DNA from: Fabrea salina
Lineage: Eukaryota > Ciliophora > Heterotrichea > Heterotrichida > Fabreidae
Length of the DNA stretch: 64,000 nt
Reading direction: 5' to 3'
Assembly (NCBI GenBank): GCA_022984795.1
Contig: JALIHJ010000031.1
Location: 186,001-250,000 of the forward strand
Shown here: positions 19,209 through 28,471 of the stretch, one piece after another
Layout of the letters: each line of letters begins with the position of its first letter
How positions within the stretch are numbered: position 1 is the stretch's first letter
Notes under the pieces: generated by a model
What the model was told of the DNA's origin: nothing
Database searches by the model: none
The model's input: only the letters and a program-made list of their open reading frames with translations
Program-made: the position numbers and the translations under genes

Positions 19209-20447
19209 TTAATCTGACTTTCCAGGCAGTACACTTTTGGACATGGTAGATATTTTATAAAAACTCGACTTTTCAGAAAACAAATGAGATATGAAGAAGA
19301 ATACAACAATCTGGACCAAAGTGTTTCCCAAAACCACTATTGTGTTGCGCCAGTAAGTCACAAATAAACTAGACACTACTAAAAGCAAAGGCTGGCTTAA
19401 AAAGTACACAGAAGCTAGAACCCCAAAAGGCCTTAAGAACTCCAGAGTCTTTCCCTTAACTCTTTTCTGGAGTTCCATCACGAGCACTAAGAACCAACCC
19501 CACAGCCCCAACTTAACAATCACCAGTATGACTCCTGGAACTCCTTCAAGTTCGCTGAACCTGTTGTAAGCGTCGTCAGTAAGTTTAGAAAGGCCCACTA
19601 CTAACAAGTTCACAACTAAAACTACAAAAGCAACAGGAATGTACACGTCTTCTTCAGGAAAGTCCCTGTACTTAAGTGTCCACCCAGACCCCATAAGTAT
19701 AAACAGCACAGTAACAGTGAGTGTAGAAAAAACCTCTAAAACTTTGTACAAAAAGTCAAAAACAACCAGTCCTTGACCGTTGTAAGAGTATACAAACAAG
19801 TGCACTGCCTCAAAAACTATGCTGAAGAACTGGCAAGCCACAGCTATGTTAAAAATCAGAACGTTTGTTTCCAGCTCCTCAGACTTGTTGAATCTTCTAA
19901 GCAGTTTACTTAGGTTCTCCCAAAGCACAGCCAAAAACAAAACCATAGTTAAAGGGTACAAGTAAACCATTCCTTTTTCTTCTAGTGAAAACTCTGAGCC
20001 ATCAGAATTCACTAACTTAACTTCGAACTTCAGTCTTTGTTTTTCTTGGAGTTGGTGACTGCAGTCCGACACTGCAAAATACCACACGTGTGCTCTGGCA
20101 CTCTGGGAAAGAGTTCCCCTGGCTTCTTCAGACCACTCTCCACTTTCAGGGACTTCCAGAATTACTTTCCTTCTTAAAAGGTCTAACTTTTCAGTGCAGC
20201 TTTCTAAAGCAAGAGTGTCTTCCCACTGATCGTCTAAGTAAATAGACACTGTGTAAGGTAGTTTTTGGACGCTTTGTTGGTCAGTGGGCCTTAAAAGTTT
20301 AGCCCTGACTTCCCAAGTTCCTGAGCCTTTGTCCATTGCGAATTTTGTTAAGTACTTCCAGTCAGTTTGCTGATTCAATGTAACAACGGGACTTGCGAGC
20401 TTCCCCAGTGCAACTTGTAGCAAAACCCAAACAAGAAGTATATTCAT
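19209..20447 (-). CDS. GPR180/TMEM145-like seven-transmembrane protein
   Basis: A 412-residue protein with a signal peptide (MNILLVWVLLQVALG), a luminal/extracellular beta domain (about 20-165), then seven hydrophobic segments (about 165-385) and a short tail. The segment QFFSIVFEAVHLFVYSYNGQG is characteristic of the GPR180/TMEM145 (GpcrRhopsn4) family, which is related to GOLD-domain seven-helix proteins. The ligand and role are not known from sequence. Its ATG faces the Alba gene's ATG across 12 bp. Confidence 0.85.
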   Translation of the reverse strand: MNILLVWVLLQVALGKLASPVVTLNQQTDWKYLTKFAMDKGSGTWEVRAKLLRPTDQQSVQKLPYTVSIYLDDQWEDTLALESCTEKLDLLRRKVILEVPESGEWSEEARGTLSQSARAHVWYFAVSDCSHQLQEKQRLKFEVKLVNSDGSEFSLEEKGMVYLYPLTMVLFLAVLWENLSKLLRRFNKSEELETNVLIFNIAVACQFFSIVFEAVHLFVYSYNGQGLVVFDFLYKVLEVFSTLTVTVLFILMGSGWTLKYRDFPEEDVYIPVAFVVLVVNLLVVGLSKLTDDAYNRFSELEGVPGVILVIVKLGLWGWFLVLVMELQKRVKGKTLEFLRPFGVLASVYFLSQPLLLVVSSLFVTYWRNTIVVLGNTLVQIVVFFFISHLFSEKSSFYKISTMSKSVLPGKSD

Positions 20448-20459
20448 GATTGTAAATAA

Positions 20460-20777
20460 ATGGAAGCCTCAAGTGAACTCAGAGTAAGCTCAAAGGTAAA
20501 TCAATCAAAGTGCATCTACCTAGGAAAACAGATTTTAGAGTCCAAAGGCAAACTTGCGCTTCACGCTGTGGGGTACTCAATTACCAACGCAGTTAAGGCA
20601 GCCAACAGGTTGGTTGAGCTAGGCTACGCCCAACTAGAAAAATTCAACACTCAAACTCTAGAAGAGAACAGTACCAACCAAAGCAGAAGAGCCTTTAAGG
20701 TGGTGATTGAACTTTCCAAGTCGCCTAATTTTGATAGAATAAACGAAGAGTTCAAGAAATCCAGAAAAGAGACGTAA
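20460..20777 (+). CDS. Alba-domain nucleic-acid-binding protein
   Basis: A 105-residue single-domain protein. The Alba fold is indicated by ELRVSSKVNQSKCIYLGKQIL and the core KLALHAVGYSITNAVKAANRL, matching the hydrophobic-Gly-x-A/S-I strand-turn-helix of Alba, Rpp20/Rpp25 and protist Alba proteins. Expected to bind RNA or DNA, either as a RNase P/MRP accessory or as a translational regulator; the sequence does not decide. Divergent from the GPR180-like gene, and convergent with NDUFV1 across 10 bp. Confidence 0.8.
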   Translation: MEASSELRVSSKVNQSKCIYLGKQILESKGKLALHAVGYSITNAVKAANRLVELGYAQLEKFNTQTLEENSTNQSRRAFKVVIELSKSPNFDRINEEFKKSRKET

Positions 20778-20787
20778 TTTATTAAGT

Positions 20788-22206
20788 TTAGTGCTTCTGC
20801 GCCAGAACTCTTTGGTAAGCTTCCAGGAGCTCAGGGTTTCGAACGCTTTCTACAGGAGAAGACCTTGCTCCTGCGTTGCTTGACCAGTAGTCGTCTATTC
20901 TTTCTTCAATCACGTGTCGGAAGTGCCTTATGAGTCCTTGCACCGGCCAGGCAGCTGCGTCTCCCAGAGCACAGATAGTATGCCCTTCAATTTGCTTGGT
21001 GATCTCCCACAACATGTCTATTTCGGCATAGTCAGCTTGGCCGTACTTCATCCGTGCCAGCATGTCTACTAGCCAACCAGTTCCTTCTCTGCAGGGAGTG
21101 CACTGGCCACAGGACTCGTGCTTGTAAAACTTAGACAGTCTCAAAATAGCATCAATCATATCAATCGACTTGTCAATCACAATCACAGCTGCTGTGCCTA
21201 GTCCTGAACCAGCGTCTCTCAAAGAGTCAAAGTCCATAAGCACTTCTTCACAAACGTCTTTTGGCAAGCAAGGCACAGAACTCCCTCCAGGAATGATAGC
21301 TTGTAAGTTGTCCCAACCTCCCCTGACTCCTCCGCAGTGCTTTTCTATGAGTTCTTTGAGTGGAATTGACATTTCTTCTTCGAAGGTAGAAGGGTTGTTG
21401 ACGTTCCCAGACACGCAGTAAAGTTTAGTTCCAGCGTTGTTTTTCCTCCCAAAAGAAGAGAACCAACTAGCTCCTCTGCGCATTATAGTAGGAATAACTG
21501 CTACGGTTTCCACGTTAGTTACAGTAGTGGGGCATCCGTAAACTCCTGCGTTAGCTGGGAAAGGGGGCTTCAGTCTGGGCTTGCCTTGTTTGCCCTCCAA
21601 GCTTTCAATAAGGGCACTTTCTTCTCCACAAATGTAAGCTCCTGCTCCTCTGTGCACGTAAATGTCGAACTCGTAGCCTGAACCACAGGCGTTCTTTCCC
21701 AAGTAGCCTTTTTCGTAAGCTTCGTTTATGGCGTGTTCTAGTTTTGCAGCTTCATGCCAGTACTCACCTCGGATGTAAATGTACCCTGCACGGGCTCGCA
21801 TTCCAAACCCTGCAATTAAGATTCCTTCAATGAGTTTGTGGGGGTCGTGGCGCATGATTTCTTTGTCTTTGCAAGTGCCAGGTTCGGACTCATCAGCGTT
21901 GATCACGATGTAAGAAGGCCTTCCATCGGACTTTTTAGGCATAAAAGAGTACTTAAGTCCAGAAGGAAAACCAGCTCCACCTCTTCCTCTGAGTCCGCTG
22001 TCTTTGATTTCTTGGATGATCCAGTCTTGTCCCATAGCTAGGATTTCTTTGGTTTGGTGCCAGTCTCCTCGCTTTAAGGCTCCTTTCATAAAGGGGTCTT
22101 CGTCCTTGTACAAGTTAGTAAAAATTCTGTCTTGGTCTTTAAGGCCTCCATGCACTCGTTCACTGAACCTCCGCGAACCAACTTGCCTGATATACCTGCC
22201 CAACAT
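20788..22206 (-). CDS. NDUFV1: NADH:ubiquinone oxidoreductase 51-kDa subunit (complex I)
   Basis: A 472-residue protein with an Arg-rich mitochondrial presequence ([18 protein letters not shown]). The FMN/NADH site is shown by [16 protein letters not shown] and by [21 protein letters not shown]; the N3 [4Fe-4S] ligands by [12 protein letters not shown] and, further on, [15 protein letters not shown]. It accepts NADH electrons at the tip of the matrix arm of respiratory complex I. The ATG at 22206 is chosen; the frame upstream offers only a TTG. Single exon. Confidence 0.97.
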   Translation of the reverse strand: MLGRYIRQVGSRRFSERVHGGLKDQDRIFTNLYKDEDPFMKGALKRGDWHQTKEILAMGQDWIIQEIKDSGLRGRGGAGFPSGLKYSFMPKKSDGRPSYIVINADESEPGTCKDKEIMRHDPHKLIEGILIAGFGMRARAGYIYIRGEYWHEAAKLEHAINEAYEKGYLGKNACGSGYEFDIYVHRGAGAYICGEESALIESLEGKQGKPRLKPPFPANAGVYGCPTTVTNVETVAVIPTIMRRGASWFSSFGRKNNAGTKLYCVSGNVNNPSTFEEEMSIPLKELIEKHCGGVRGGWDNLQAIIPGGSSVPCLPKDVCEEVLMDFDSLRDAGSGLGTAAVIVIDKSIDMIDAILRLSKFYKHESCGQCTPCREGTGWLVDMLARMKYGQADYAEIDMLWEITKQIEGHTICALGDAAAWPVQGLIRHFRHVIEERIDDYWSSNAGARSSPVESVRNPELLEAYQRVLAQKH

Positions 22207-22350
22207 ATTTTTATTGACTGCCAAAAATACAGCTGAGAATTTCAGTTAATTCAGTTCTAAAGACTCATTAAATTCAAAACACTAATTTAAAAACCAAAGT
22301 CCAAGTTACTTGGACCAAAAACTTCCTGTGTAATATTTAAATCCGTTGAA
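22207..22350. promoter_or_regulatory. Longest spacer (144 bp), divergent promoter of NDUFV1 and CFAP45
   Basis: AT-rich spacer between two divergent start codons and the longest gene-free stretch in the window. It holds a perfect 7-bp inverted repeat at 22299-22315 (GTCCAAG-TTA-CTTGGAC) and a TAATATTTAAAT stretch close to the CFAP45 ATG. No frame, tRNA or other gene seen. Confidence 0.5.
22299..22315. repeat. Perfect 7-bp inverted repeat in divergent spacer
   Basis: GTCCAAG-TTA-CTTGGAC; a palindromic factor-binding site or short hairpin in the longest spacer, equidistant between the NDUFV1 and CFAP45 starts. Confidence 0.6.
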
Positions 22351-23899
22351 ATGGTAAGGAGTTACGTAGGCAAGTTCAAACCGAAGTGTTGCATCATCCA
22401 AGAAGTCAGGACCGACTTACAAAAGAGTTTCCCACACCTCCCAAGTAGACGAGTCTCTTTTTGGGTCCAATAAATCCCAAGCCGCGTCAGCCAGAGTGAG
22501 TGAATCCCAAGTCCAAGCATTGAAGTCCAAAATAACCTCCGGCAAGCCCACAGAAAACGCAGCGGTGATTCCGATGTCAGAAATCCAACGCATGAAGAAC
22601 TCAGCAGTGCTTAAGTCCAAAGAAGAAATGCTAGCCGAACAAAAAATACTTGAAGAGCAAAAAGAACAACAAAGAGCTGCTGCCAAGGCGCGGAAAGAAC
22701 GTATGCAGCAACTCGAGCAAGAAAGAATGCGGAACGCTCCACTGACTGAAAGTGAAAAAGAACAGAAAGAAAAACAAAAGTTTTACAAAGACCGGGCGAA
22801 GCAGTTACTGGAAAGAGAACACGACGAAGTCAAGCACATGGACCAAATGATGCTTTACTCGAAAATAGTTACAGTGAGGGACGAGCAACTCAAAGAAAAA
22901 CAACGCTTAGAAGAAGAAAAGAAAAAAGAAGAAGAAAGACTGGACCTAGCTATGGAAATCGAACGACTCAAAGTAATCAAGTACCACGACCAACGAGAAG
23001 AGAAGTACAAAAACGACAGAAAACAAGGAGCTGTAGTACTCCAAGAACAAATCCGTGAAAGAGAAGCCCAACGCATGAAAGAACAAGAACTCCAAGAAAA
23101 AGAAAGACAACAAATGCTCCGCCAACTCGAACAAATGCAACTCGAAGAAGCCAAGTCTCACGAAGAAAAAAAAGAAATGCAAAAGAAAATCATGTCTGAA
23201 GTAGAAAAAGCCAACCGAAACGCCATCCTCATCAAGGAAGAACGCAAACGCCAAGAAAAACAAGAAGACGACAAAATCATGCAGTACAACCTCGAAAGGG
23301 CCAAAAGGGAACAAGAACTCCAGGAAGAACAAGAAAGAATCAAAGCTGAAAAAGAAAGGGAAGTCCAACGACTCCGCGAAAGGCAAGAACGCGCCAAAGA
23401 CCGCCAAGCCGAACTCGACTACTTGCGTGCCAAACGCGCCCAAGAAGCCCAAGAACGCCAAGAAAGAGAAAAACAACGCAAAGAAGCCGAAAAAAGAGCC
23501 CAAATCAACAAAGAGTTGGAAGAAGCCCGTGAAAACCAAGCCCGCGAAAAAGAAATCCGCATGATGATCCAGGCCAAACAAGAACGCGACGAGTTCGAAA
23601 GAGTCATCCAAGCCCAGCGCGAAGCCATTGAAATCGAAAAGAAACAAGAAGAGTCCAAAAAAGATATCCTCAAAAGCCACGCTGAACAACTCAAGTCCCA
23701 AATCCTCACTAACGCCGAAAAACGCAAACAGGAACAAAGGGAGTACCAAGAAGAAGGCAGGAAACTCCGCTCAGAGGTCGAAGCTGAAAAAGAACGCCTC
23801 GAACACCTTAAAAAAGAAAAACTCGGCAAACTTAACGAAGATGCCATTCCTGAGAAGTACACTGCTGACTTAGCTAGAAAGAAAATTAAGTTTAACTAA
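22351..23899 (+). CDS. CFAP45: Cilia- and flagella-associated protein 45 (CCDC19)
   Basis: After removal of a 16-nt intron directly behind the ATG the protein has 510 residues: M^ASSNRSVASSKKSG, then YKRVSHTSQVDESLFGS, a family signature, followed by a continuous Glu/Lys/Gln-rich helix with many RE/QE heptads (about 90-490). CFAP45 is a filamentous microtubule inner protein in axonemal doublet B-tubules that stabilises the doublet and binds AMP in mammals. The size is close to human CFAP45 (551). A 267-codon antisense open frame within it is a by-product of the biased coiled-coil composition. Confidence 0.93.
22354..22369 (+). other. 16-nt intron immediately after the start codon
   Basis: GTAAGGAGTTACGTAG follows ATG directly (phase 0); it matches the consensus with one extra base before TA. 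Without splicing the frame after ATG does not connect to CFAP45. Confidence 0.85.
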
Positions 23900-23901
23900 A
23901 G

Positions 23902-25002
23902 TCAGTTAATATTGCCAATGAAGCTGTCCACTTCTTGGTTTTCTTCGCTTCTAGGCTCAGGTAGTCTTGGGTTACGTCTGATGCTCGAGAGTTCTTCGAA
24001 GGTTTGGATGTCCCGTTCAGTTTCTTCTTGGTACTCGTTTAAGTTAGGGATTCTAATGCGACTGCTCACTTCTTCTATGCTGCTCATGAGGCTCTCCCTT
24101 CTGCGGTTGGGTGAGTAAGCCAGCATGACTGGCTTTTTAGATCTGGTTTGTCTGGATGACCTTTTGGACCGGGAAGTTTGGTGTCTGCTTTTGTGCTTGA
24201 GCCACTCTTTAAAAGCTTGCTGGGCTTCTTGCTTTCTTTCTTCGGCGAGTTTGGCTTGTTGGGCCTTAAGTTGTTTTTCTTTCTTTTTTTGGTGTTTTTG
24301 TTGTTTTTGTTGTTGTTTGAGGTTCTTTAAGCTTTTTAAGAGCCAGTGTTTGTATTCTTCTGAGGCAACTTTTTTCTTGTCTTCTTGTTGTCTGAGTTGA
24401 GTCGTTTGGGAAAACATAGACTCTTTTTTCTTTTGTTGAGCTTCTTTCATTTTCCGGTAGTGCCACTCAACTACACTTTGTTGGGCTTTTTCTTGCATTA
24501 AGTAGTGCTCGTTGGCTTCTTTGAACTTCTGTTCGTACTTTTCTTCGATGGCTTGGATTATTAGTTTCTTGCGGATTCTGTCTTCGGTGTCTTTGCGTCG
24601 TTTCCACTCTTCAAAAGACAGGTTTTTAGGCTGCGTTTGAGTGTTGAGTTTTTGAAGCAGTATTTCGCTGAGCTTTTTTTCTTCTTCGTTTGAAATTTGA
24701 TTTGGGCTTTGTTCGTACATTTCTAGTTGGAGTGCAAGTAGTTGTGAGTAGTCGTAGCCAAACATGCCTTCTTTGAGTCTGTCTCTCACAGCTTTGTCAA
24801 TGGCGTAGTTTACTTCTTGAGGAATGTCGTAGTCTTTGTAGCTAGAGTTCCTTGGAGAGTGGTGATGTTTAAGTGCGCGGAAGTACTCGTTGGAAGCTAG
24901 TTTAGAAATGGGTTGTGTTGAGTTTTTGATCTCCTAGTTATTTTTTACTTGTGAACACACGAAGTTTTCAAGTCGAGTATGTGCTTTAGGAACGTGTTCC
25001 AT
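23902..25002 (-). CDS. Coiled-coil protein, CCDC34-like, one intron
   Basis: With a 15-nt intron the protein has 361 residues, starting MEHVPKAHTRLENFVCSQ^. The middle (about 120-290) is a Lys/Gln/Glu-rich helix with two W-containing motifs (SFEEWKRRKD and AFKEWLKHK), a spacing that recalls CCDC34-type proteins; flanks are disordered and basic. The similarity is weak and may be compositional. It stops at TGA, 2 nt from the convergent CFAP45 stop, which supports TGA as a genuine stop codon here. Confidence 0.65.
24934..24948 (-). other. 15-nt intron
   Basis: GTAAAAAATAACTAG, phase 0 after codon 18 of the CCDC34-like gene; it contains in-frame TAA and TAG and matches the T9-A10 and YAG consensus. 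Confidence 0.9.
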
Positions 25003-25011
25003 TTTATTAGA

Positions 25012-26070
25012 TTACCCATTCTTATTTCCAAATAAAGATAGAATGTAAATGAAAAGCCCAATGATATCGATGTAAAGCAGTAGAGCTCCTAGGATGTAGT
25101 CGTCGTAACTCAACTCTTGGTACCTTCCTCCAGCTATGAGCTGAGTATCGTAAACAATAAATATCCCGTACATTATAACTCCAAACAAACAGTAAACTGT
25201 ATACAAAATTTGGTTGTAAGTGAATATTGCAAAGAAACCAAACAGCAGAATGGAACAGGCCAACACCACTATAATTCCCCCCATCGTTGTAAAGTCTTTT
25301 CTGGTCTTCCAGGCATATACAGTCAGTCCTGCTGTAATTCCTAAAGTCATAATTGCTGCTGCAAGCACTATCAAAGGCTCGGAAAAGGCACACACAAATG
25401 CCACTACATATGACTCAAACACAGTGAACGCAACTAGAAGGATAAGGTTAGTTGGGTGTTTTCGTGCAACTTTTTTATAGCAAAACACAGCAATAAGTAT
25501 AACAAAAGTCATTGCCATGCACACAAACACTATAGGCGTAGTTGACTTGATCCCATCTCTCAGAGGTTCTACTGCAACTACCATGCCTGTAAACAGTGCA
25601 GTCCAAACTAGTTGCATGCATAAAAGAAAGTATACCTTTTTAATAAAGTCTTTTCGGTCGTTGTAGGTAGTTTTCATCCTTTCGTTTGAAAAAGTAGTCA
25701 GTCTTTTGAAGATAGAGTCTTCTCTTGGCGGAGATTTCACTGGCTTGGGAGGGTAAACTGGAGGAGGAGCTTGTTGGTAAGTAGGTTGGTTCATAGCAGG
25801 CACCATAACTCCCGCCCCTCCTTGGTTCTGGTAGTGCGGAGCTAAGGGGTAGCCTTGGACCGGAACTGCGGTGGTGTTTTGATTAGGGTACTGGGCCTGA
25901 ATCCCAAGTGGAGCTTCGTAAGGGGAGGCTCCACCAACTGGATATGCTTGGCCATAGTACTGGTCGGGTTGATTGTAATTAACGACTGGGGTTTGGTAGG
26001 GTTGCTTCTGGACGCCAATGTCTTCCGAAGAAGAAGATGACGAGCTTTCGTTGGGGTTGATATTTGCCAT
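25012..26070 (-). CDS. TMBIM/Lifeguard (BAX inhibitor-1) family membrane protein
   Basis: A 352-residue protein with a Pro/Gln/Tyr-rich cytosolic N-terminus (about 1-135) as in GRINA/LFG proteins, then seven membrane segments (about 145-345). Family motifs include VYFLLCMQLVWTALFTG at the first span and TQLIAGGRYQELSYDDYILGAL near the end, with the conserved acidic residues that gate calcium leak. Located in ER, Golgi or plasma membrane; modulates calcium and cell-death responses in animals. Its stop lies 9 nt before the next gene's ATG. Confidence 0.92.
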   Translation of the reverse strand: MANINPNESSSSSSSEDIGVQKQPYQTPVVNYNQPDQYYGQAYPVGGASPYEAPLGIQAQYPNQNTTAVPVQGYPLAPHYQNQGGAGVMVPAMNQPTYQQAPPPVYPPKPVKSPPREDSIFKRLTTFSNERMKTTYNDRKDFIKKVYFLLCMQLVWTALFTGMVVAVEPLRDGIKSTTPIVFVCMAMTFVILIAVFCYKKVARKHPTNLILLVAFTVFESYVVAFVCAFSEPLIVLAAAIMTLGITAGLTVYAWKTRKDFTTMGGIIVVLACSILLFGFFAIFTYNQILYTVYCLFGVIMYGIFIVYDTQLIAGGRYQELSYDDYILGALLLYIDIIGLFIYILSLFGNKNG

Positions 26071-26117
26071 TATTTATAGTATGAAATGTAACTTAATAAT
26101 CTGAATTTTTCCGAGAA

Positions 26118-26702
26118 ATGGAAGGTCAAGCAGGTATAGTAGAACTTCTTTCAAGAGTCCAAGAACAACTTAATAAACGTGGTTCTAAAGGCATCAGGGG
26201 CCTAGGACGTACTTTCCGTGCCCTGGACTCCTTCGACGGGAACAAAAAGGTGGACAAGCAAGAGTTCGTTATTGGTCTCCGAGAAAACGGAGTCACCATG
26301 AACCAGCAAGAATTCCAGGTGCTGTTTAACTACTTCGACAAAGACGGAGACGGAACTGTGTGCTTCGACGAGTTCTTAGTAGGCGTGCGTGGGAAACCTA
26401 ACTCCAGACGCCAGGTGTTTATCGACAAAGCCTTTTTAAAGTTCGACAGGGACGGAAACGGGTACATTGACGCAGCAGACCTCAGAGGAGTGTACGATTG
26501 CAGTTTCCACCCAAAAGTTCAAAAAGGAGAAATGACTGAAGACCAAGCTCTCATGGAGTTTCTGCAGAACTTTAACGACAGGAACAGAGATGGCCGCATT
26601 AACAGAGACGAGTGGAACGAATACTACGCAGCAGTCAGTTCCTCTATTGACAACGACGAGCACTTTGTGCAGCTCATGAAAACTGCGTGGCGCATCGAGT
26701 AA
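26118..26702 (+). CDS. CAPSL: Calcyphosin-like EF-hand protein
   Basis: A 194-residue protein with four EF-hands: a degenerate first (DSFDGNKKVDKQEF) and clear loops DKDGDGTVCFDEF, DRDGNGYIDAADL and DRNRDGRINRDEW. The GVYDCSFHPKVQKGEMTEDQ linker and the YYAAVSSSIDNDEHFVQLMK end match calcyphosine/CAPSL, calcium sensors enriched in motile cilia. The length fits the family (about 190-208). It is followed 7 nt after its stop by the next gene. Confidence 0.92.
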   Translation: MEGQAGIVELLSRVQEQLNKRGSKGIRGLGRTFRALDSFDGNKKVDKQEFVIGLRENGVTMNQQEFQVLFNYFDKDGDGTVCFDEFLVGVRGKPNSRRQVFIDKAFLKFDRDGNGYIDAADLRGVYDCSFHPKVQKGEMTEDQALMEFLQNFNDRNRDGRINRDEWNEYYAAVSSSIDNDEHFVQLMKTAWRIE

Positions 26703-26709
26703 TAAGAAA

Positions 26710-27651
26710 ATGGGTCTGATTAGGAACTTAGTGTTAGGAGGAGCCTTTGTAGTGGGACTTAACAAACTAGCTTTGAAATTACTCAACCAAAAACCAACTC
26801 AAATCAGTAGCAAAGTAGTTGGGACTGGTAAAAATATCCTTCTTACTTATCAAAGACTTGGAAACAGGTGGGTTAGTCCAGTTAAAGTAGATACCATCCA
26901 GCTAAGTCCTGAACTAGTGCTTTACGACTACGTAGACATCCAGTTCAAACACAACTTAGGAATAAGAGTCAGAGCTGGAATAGAAAAACTAGAGCTGCTT
27001 TGCAACGAACATGGCTTAGAAGTAATGCTTACTTAGGGACTTTCTGAGGACTACACTTTGGAACTCTTCAAAAATTTAAAAAGTCAACTCCAAGCTCACT
27101 GCGTTGTAAGGTGCGGACTGTGGGTTTTCCACAAAAGTTATGCAGAAAAAGAATTCCAACTAACTTTCAGTGTGCTGCCTTTAGAGGAAATACCAAACAT
27201 AGCTGTTGACTTGGTTAAGACTCAAAGTCTCAAAGTAGGAACTATAAGGCACTTTGAAGGACTAGTTTTAGACGGGTACAAAACAAACATCTGCTTTATA
27301 AAGCAGAACCAAATAGTGACTCCAGAGTTCTACCACCCTAGTTTGTACCCTTATAACGTAAACCCCTGTGTAACTAGGGACTCTCTTCAAAAGTTGTTTC
27401 CGGAGTTCAAAGAACAAGAAGTAGAAGTAAAAAGTATTGCTCAGGTATGAACTAAACAGTTCGAAGAAGCCTTTCTAGTAAGTGACACCTACTCAGTCAT
27501 TCCAGTTTCTTCTATAAACTGGGAAGGCAATAAGGTGGAGTTTCCTATTTCAAAGTCTTTAGAAATCAAAAAGACTTTACAAGCAGCCTCAGGCATGAAA
27601 ACCCTATGCATTGACGAGTACACAGAAGAACACTGGAGTGAACAGTTATAA
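26710..27651 (+). CDS. Possible class IV aminotransferase-like protein, two introns
   Basis: Two 15-nt introns (27022-27036, 27445-27459) join three frames into 303 residues. The second half resembles the PLP fold type IV pattern: VKTQSLKVGTIRHFEG, then DGYKTNICFIKQNQIVTPEF, VNPCVTRDSLQKL and FEEAFLVSDTYSVIPVSSI, comparable with the Lys, EgxxxN, TP, GITR and EvFltnt landmarks of branched-chain aminotransferase and aminodeoxychorismate lyase. The acidic residue before TN appears as Asp rather than Glu. The first 60 residues start with a hydrophobic stretch (LIRNLVLGGAFVVGL). Function is tentative. The next gene starts 5 nt after the stop. Confidence 0.6.
27022..27036 (+). other. 15-nt intron
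   Basis: GTAATGCTTACTTAG, phase 0; its last three bases are an in-frame TAG, so the frame ends here without splicing. Consensus match. Confidence 0.92.
27445..27459 (+). other. 15-nt intron
   Basis: GTATGAACTAAACAG, phase 0; in-frame TGA inside. Splicing continues the protein as AQ^FEEAFLVSD. Confidence 0.92.
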
Positions 27652-27656
27652 TAATA

Positions 27657-28343
27657 ATGAGTGAAACTAAGATTAACCCTGAGTCTCTGCAGAACCGCAG
27701 TCATTACTTTAAATCACTAGTAAACGCAGAGTTCAGCTTCCTAGGCAAAACAGTTACTGAAGAAGACTCAAAAGTCAAACAAATCATCTGCAACTTCCTA
27801 GAAAAGAACTTCCAGTGCAGCACCCAAAACTTCTGTTTGAGTTACTTGCAAACTTCTCGTTTCTTAGAAATCTCCCTCCAGTTGCTTAAGAACTCAGCTT
27901 TCACCAAAAGCTTTTCAAAAGAAAACGACTACAAGTTCCTTAAAGACCAGTTTTTGAAACTGTGCTCAGAAAGGGTTTTGAGTCCTAGACAGTCTTTGGC
28001 ACTAGTGAAGTACTTAGACCAAACTTACTTTTCACACTACTCCTTGTACAAGTACTTGTTCATAAACTCCAAAGACTGCGAAGTAACTAAAAGAAGCGTC
28101 TCAGTAGACTCTCCTCTGCCAAAGATGCCCCACAAACAAGGAGTCCAGAAAACTCCTGACATCTCCCACTTGCGACTTCCAGACTCAAAGCCCCCAGAAG
28201 AACCGCAACAACTCGTTTTGGAAGAAGACCCCACAAGTAGCATCGAAACAGCTTTTGACCAGACCAAGAACTCAATTCTGAACCAGCTGGCTGCCTTCGA
28301 AACTTCTGTCAAGCAAGGCGTTAAAAGCATTAAGAAGAAGTAA
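27657..28343 (+). CDS. Unknown helical protein, 228 aa
   Basis: Starts 5 nt after the previous stop (TAA TAATA ATG). Residues about 15-140 are helical and Leu/Phe-rich with regular spacing (CNFLEKNFQCS, LEISLQLLKNSA, QSLALVKYLDQT), which suggests a helical-bundle domain; about 145-190 is Pro-rich and the last 35 residues form an amphipathic helix ending in KKK. No family recognised. Confidence 0.65.
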   Translation: MSETKINPESLQNRSHYFKSLVNAEFSFLGKTVTEEDSKVKQIICNFLEKNFQCSTQNFCLSYLQTSRFLEISLQLLKNSAFTKSFSKENDYKFLKDQFLKLCSERVLSPRQSLALVKYLDQTYFSHYSLYKYLFINSKDCEVTKRSVSVDSPLPKMPHKQGVQKTPDISHLRLPDSKPPEEPQQLVLEEDPTSSIETAFDQTKNSILNQLAAFETSVKQGVKSIKKK

Positions 28344-28471
28344 AGTTAATGTTGCAACTGCTCGGCCCAAACATCCAAAGAAAGGCTTGGTTCCTTGAGA
28401 GCTTTTATCTATGCAGGCCTGGCCAGGATGCAAACTGTTTCTCCTGGTGGTACCTGCACCATACTTTATAA
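28344..28471. other. 128-bp spacer with unexplained high-GC content
   Basis: Unlike other spacers this is not AT-rich (about half GC). A 40-codon ATG frame (28349-28471) fills it and ends in TAA directly abutting the next ATG, in the same frame. No GT..AG intron of 15 or 16 nt removes that TAA. It contains a CAGGCCTGGCCAGG patch. I see no tRNA or snRNA. Only the last 10 bases (CTTTATAA) look like the usual leader. Confidence 0.4.

Noticed and set aside
22946-23749. Long antisense open frame (267 codons, Phe/Leu-rich) opposite CFAP45
   Set aside because: It mirrors the Glu/Lys/Gln-rich coiled coil on the other strand; composition explains the absence of stops.
28349-28471. 40-codon ORF as an extra exon of the 88-aa gene
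   Set aside because: It ends in an in-frame TAA and no 15- or 16-nt GT..AG segment removes it. Kept only as a finding.
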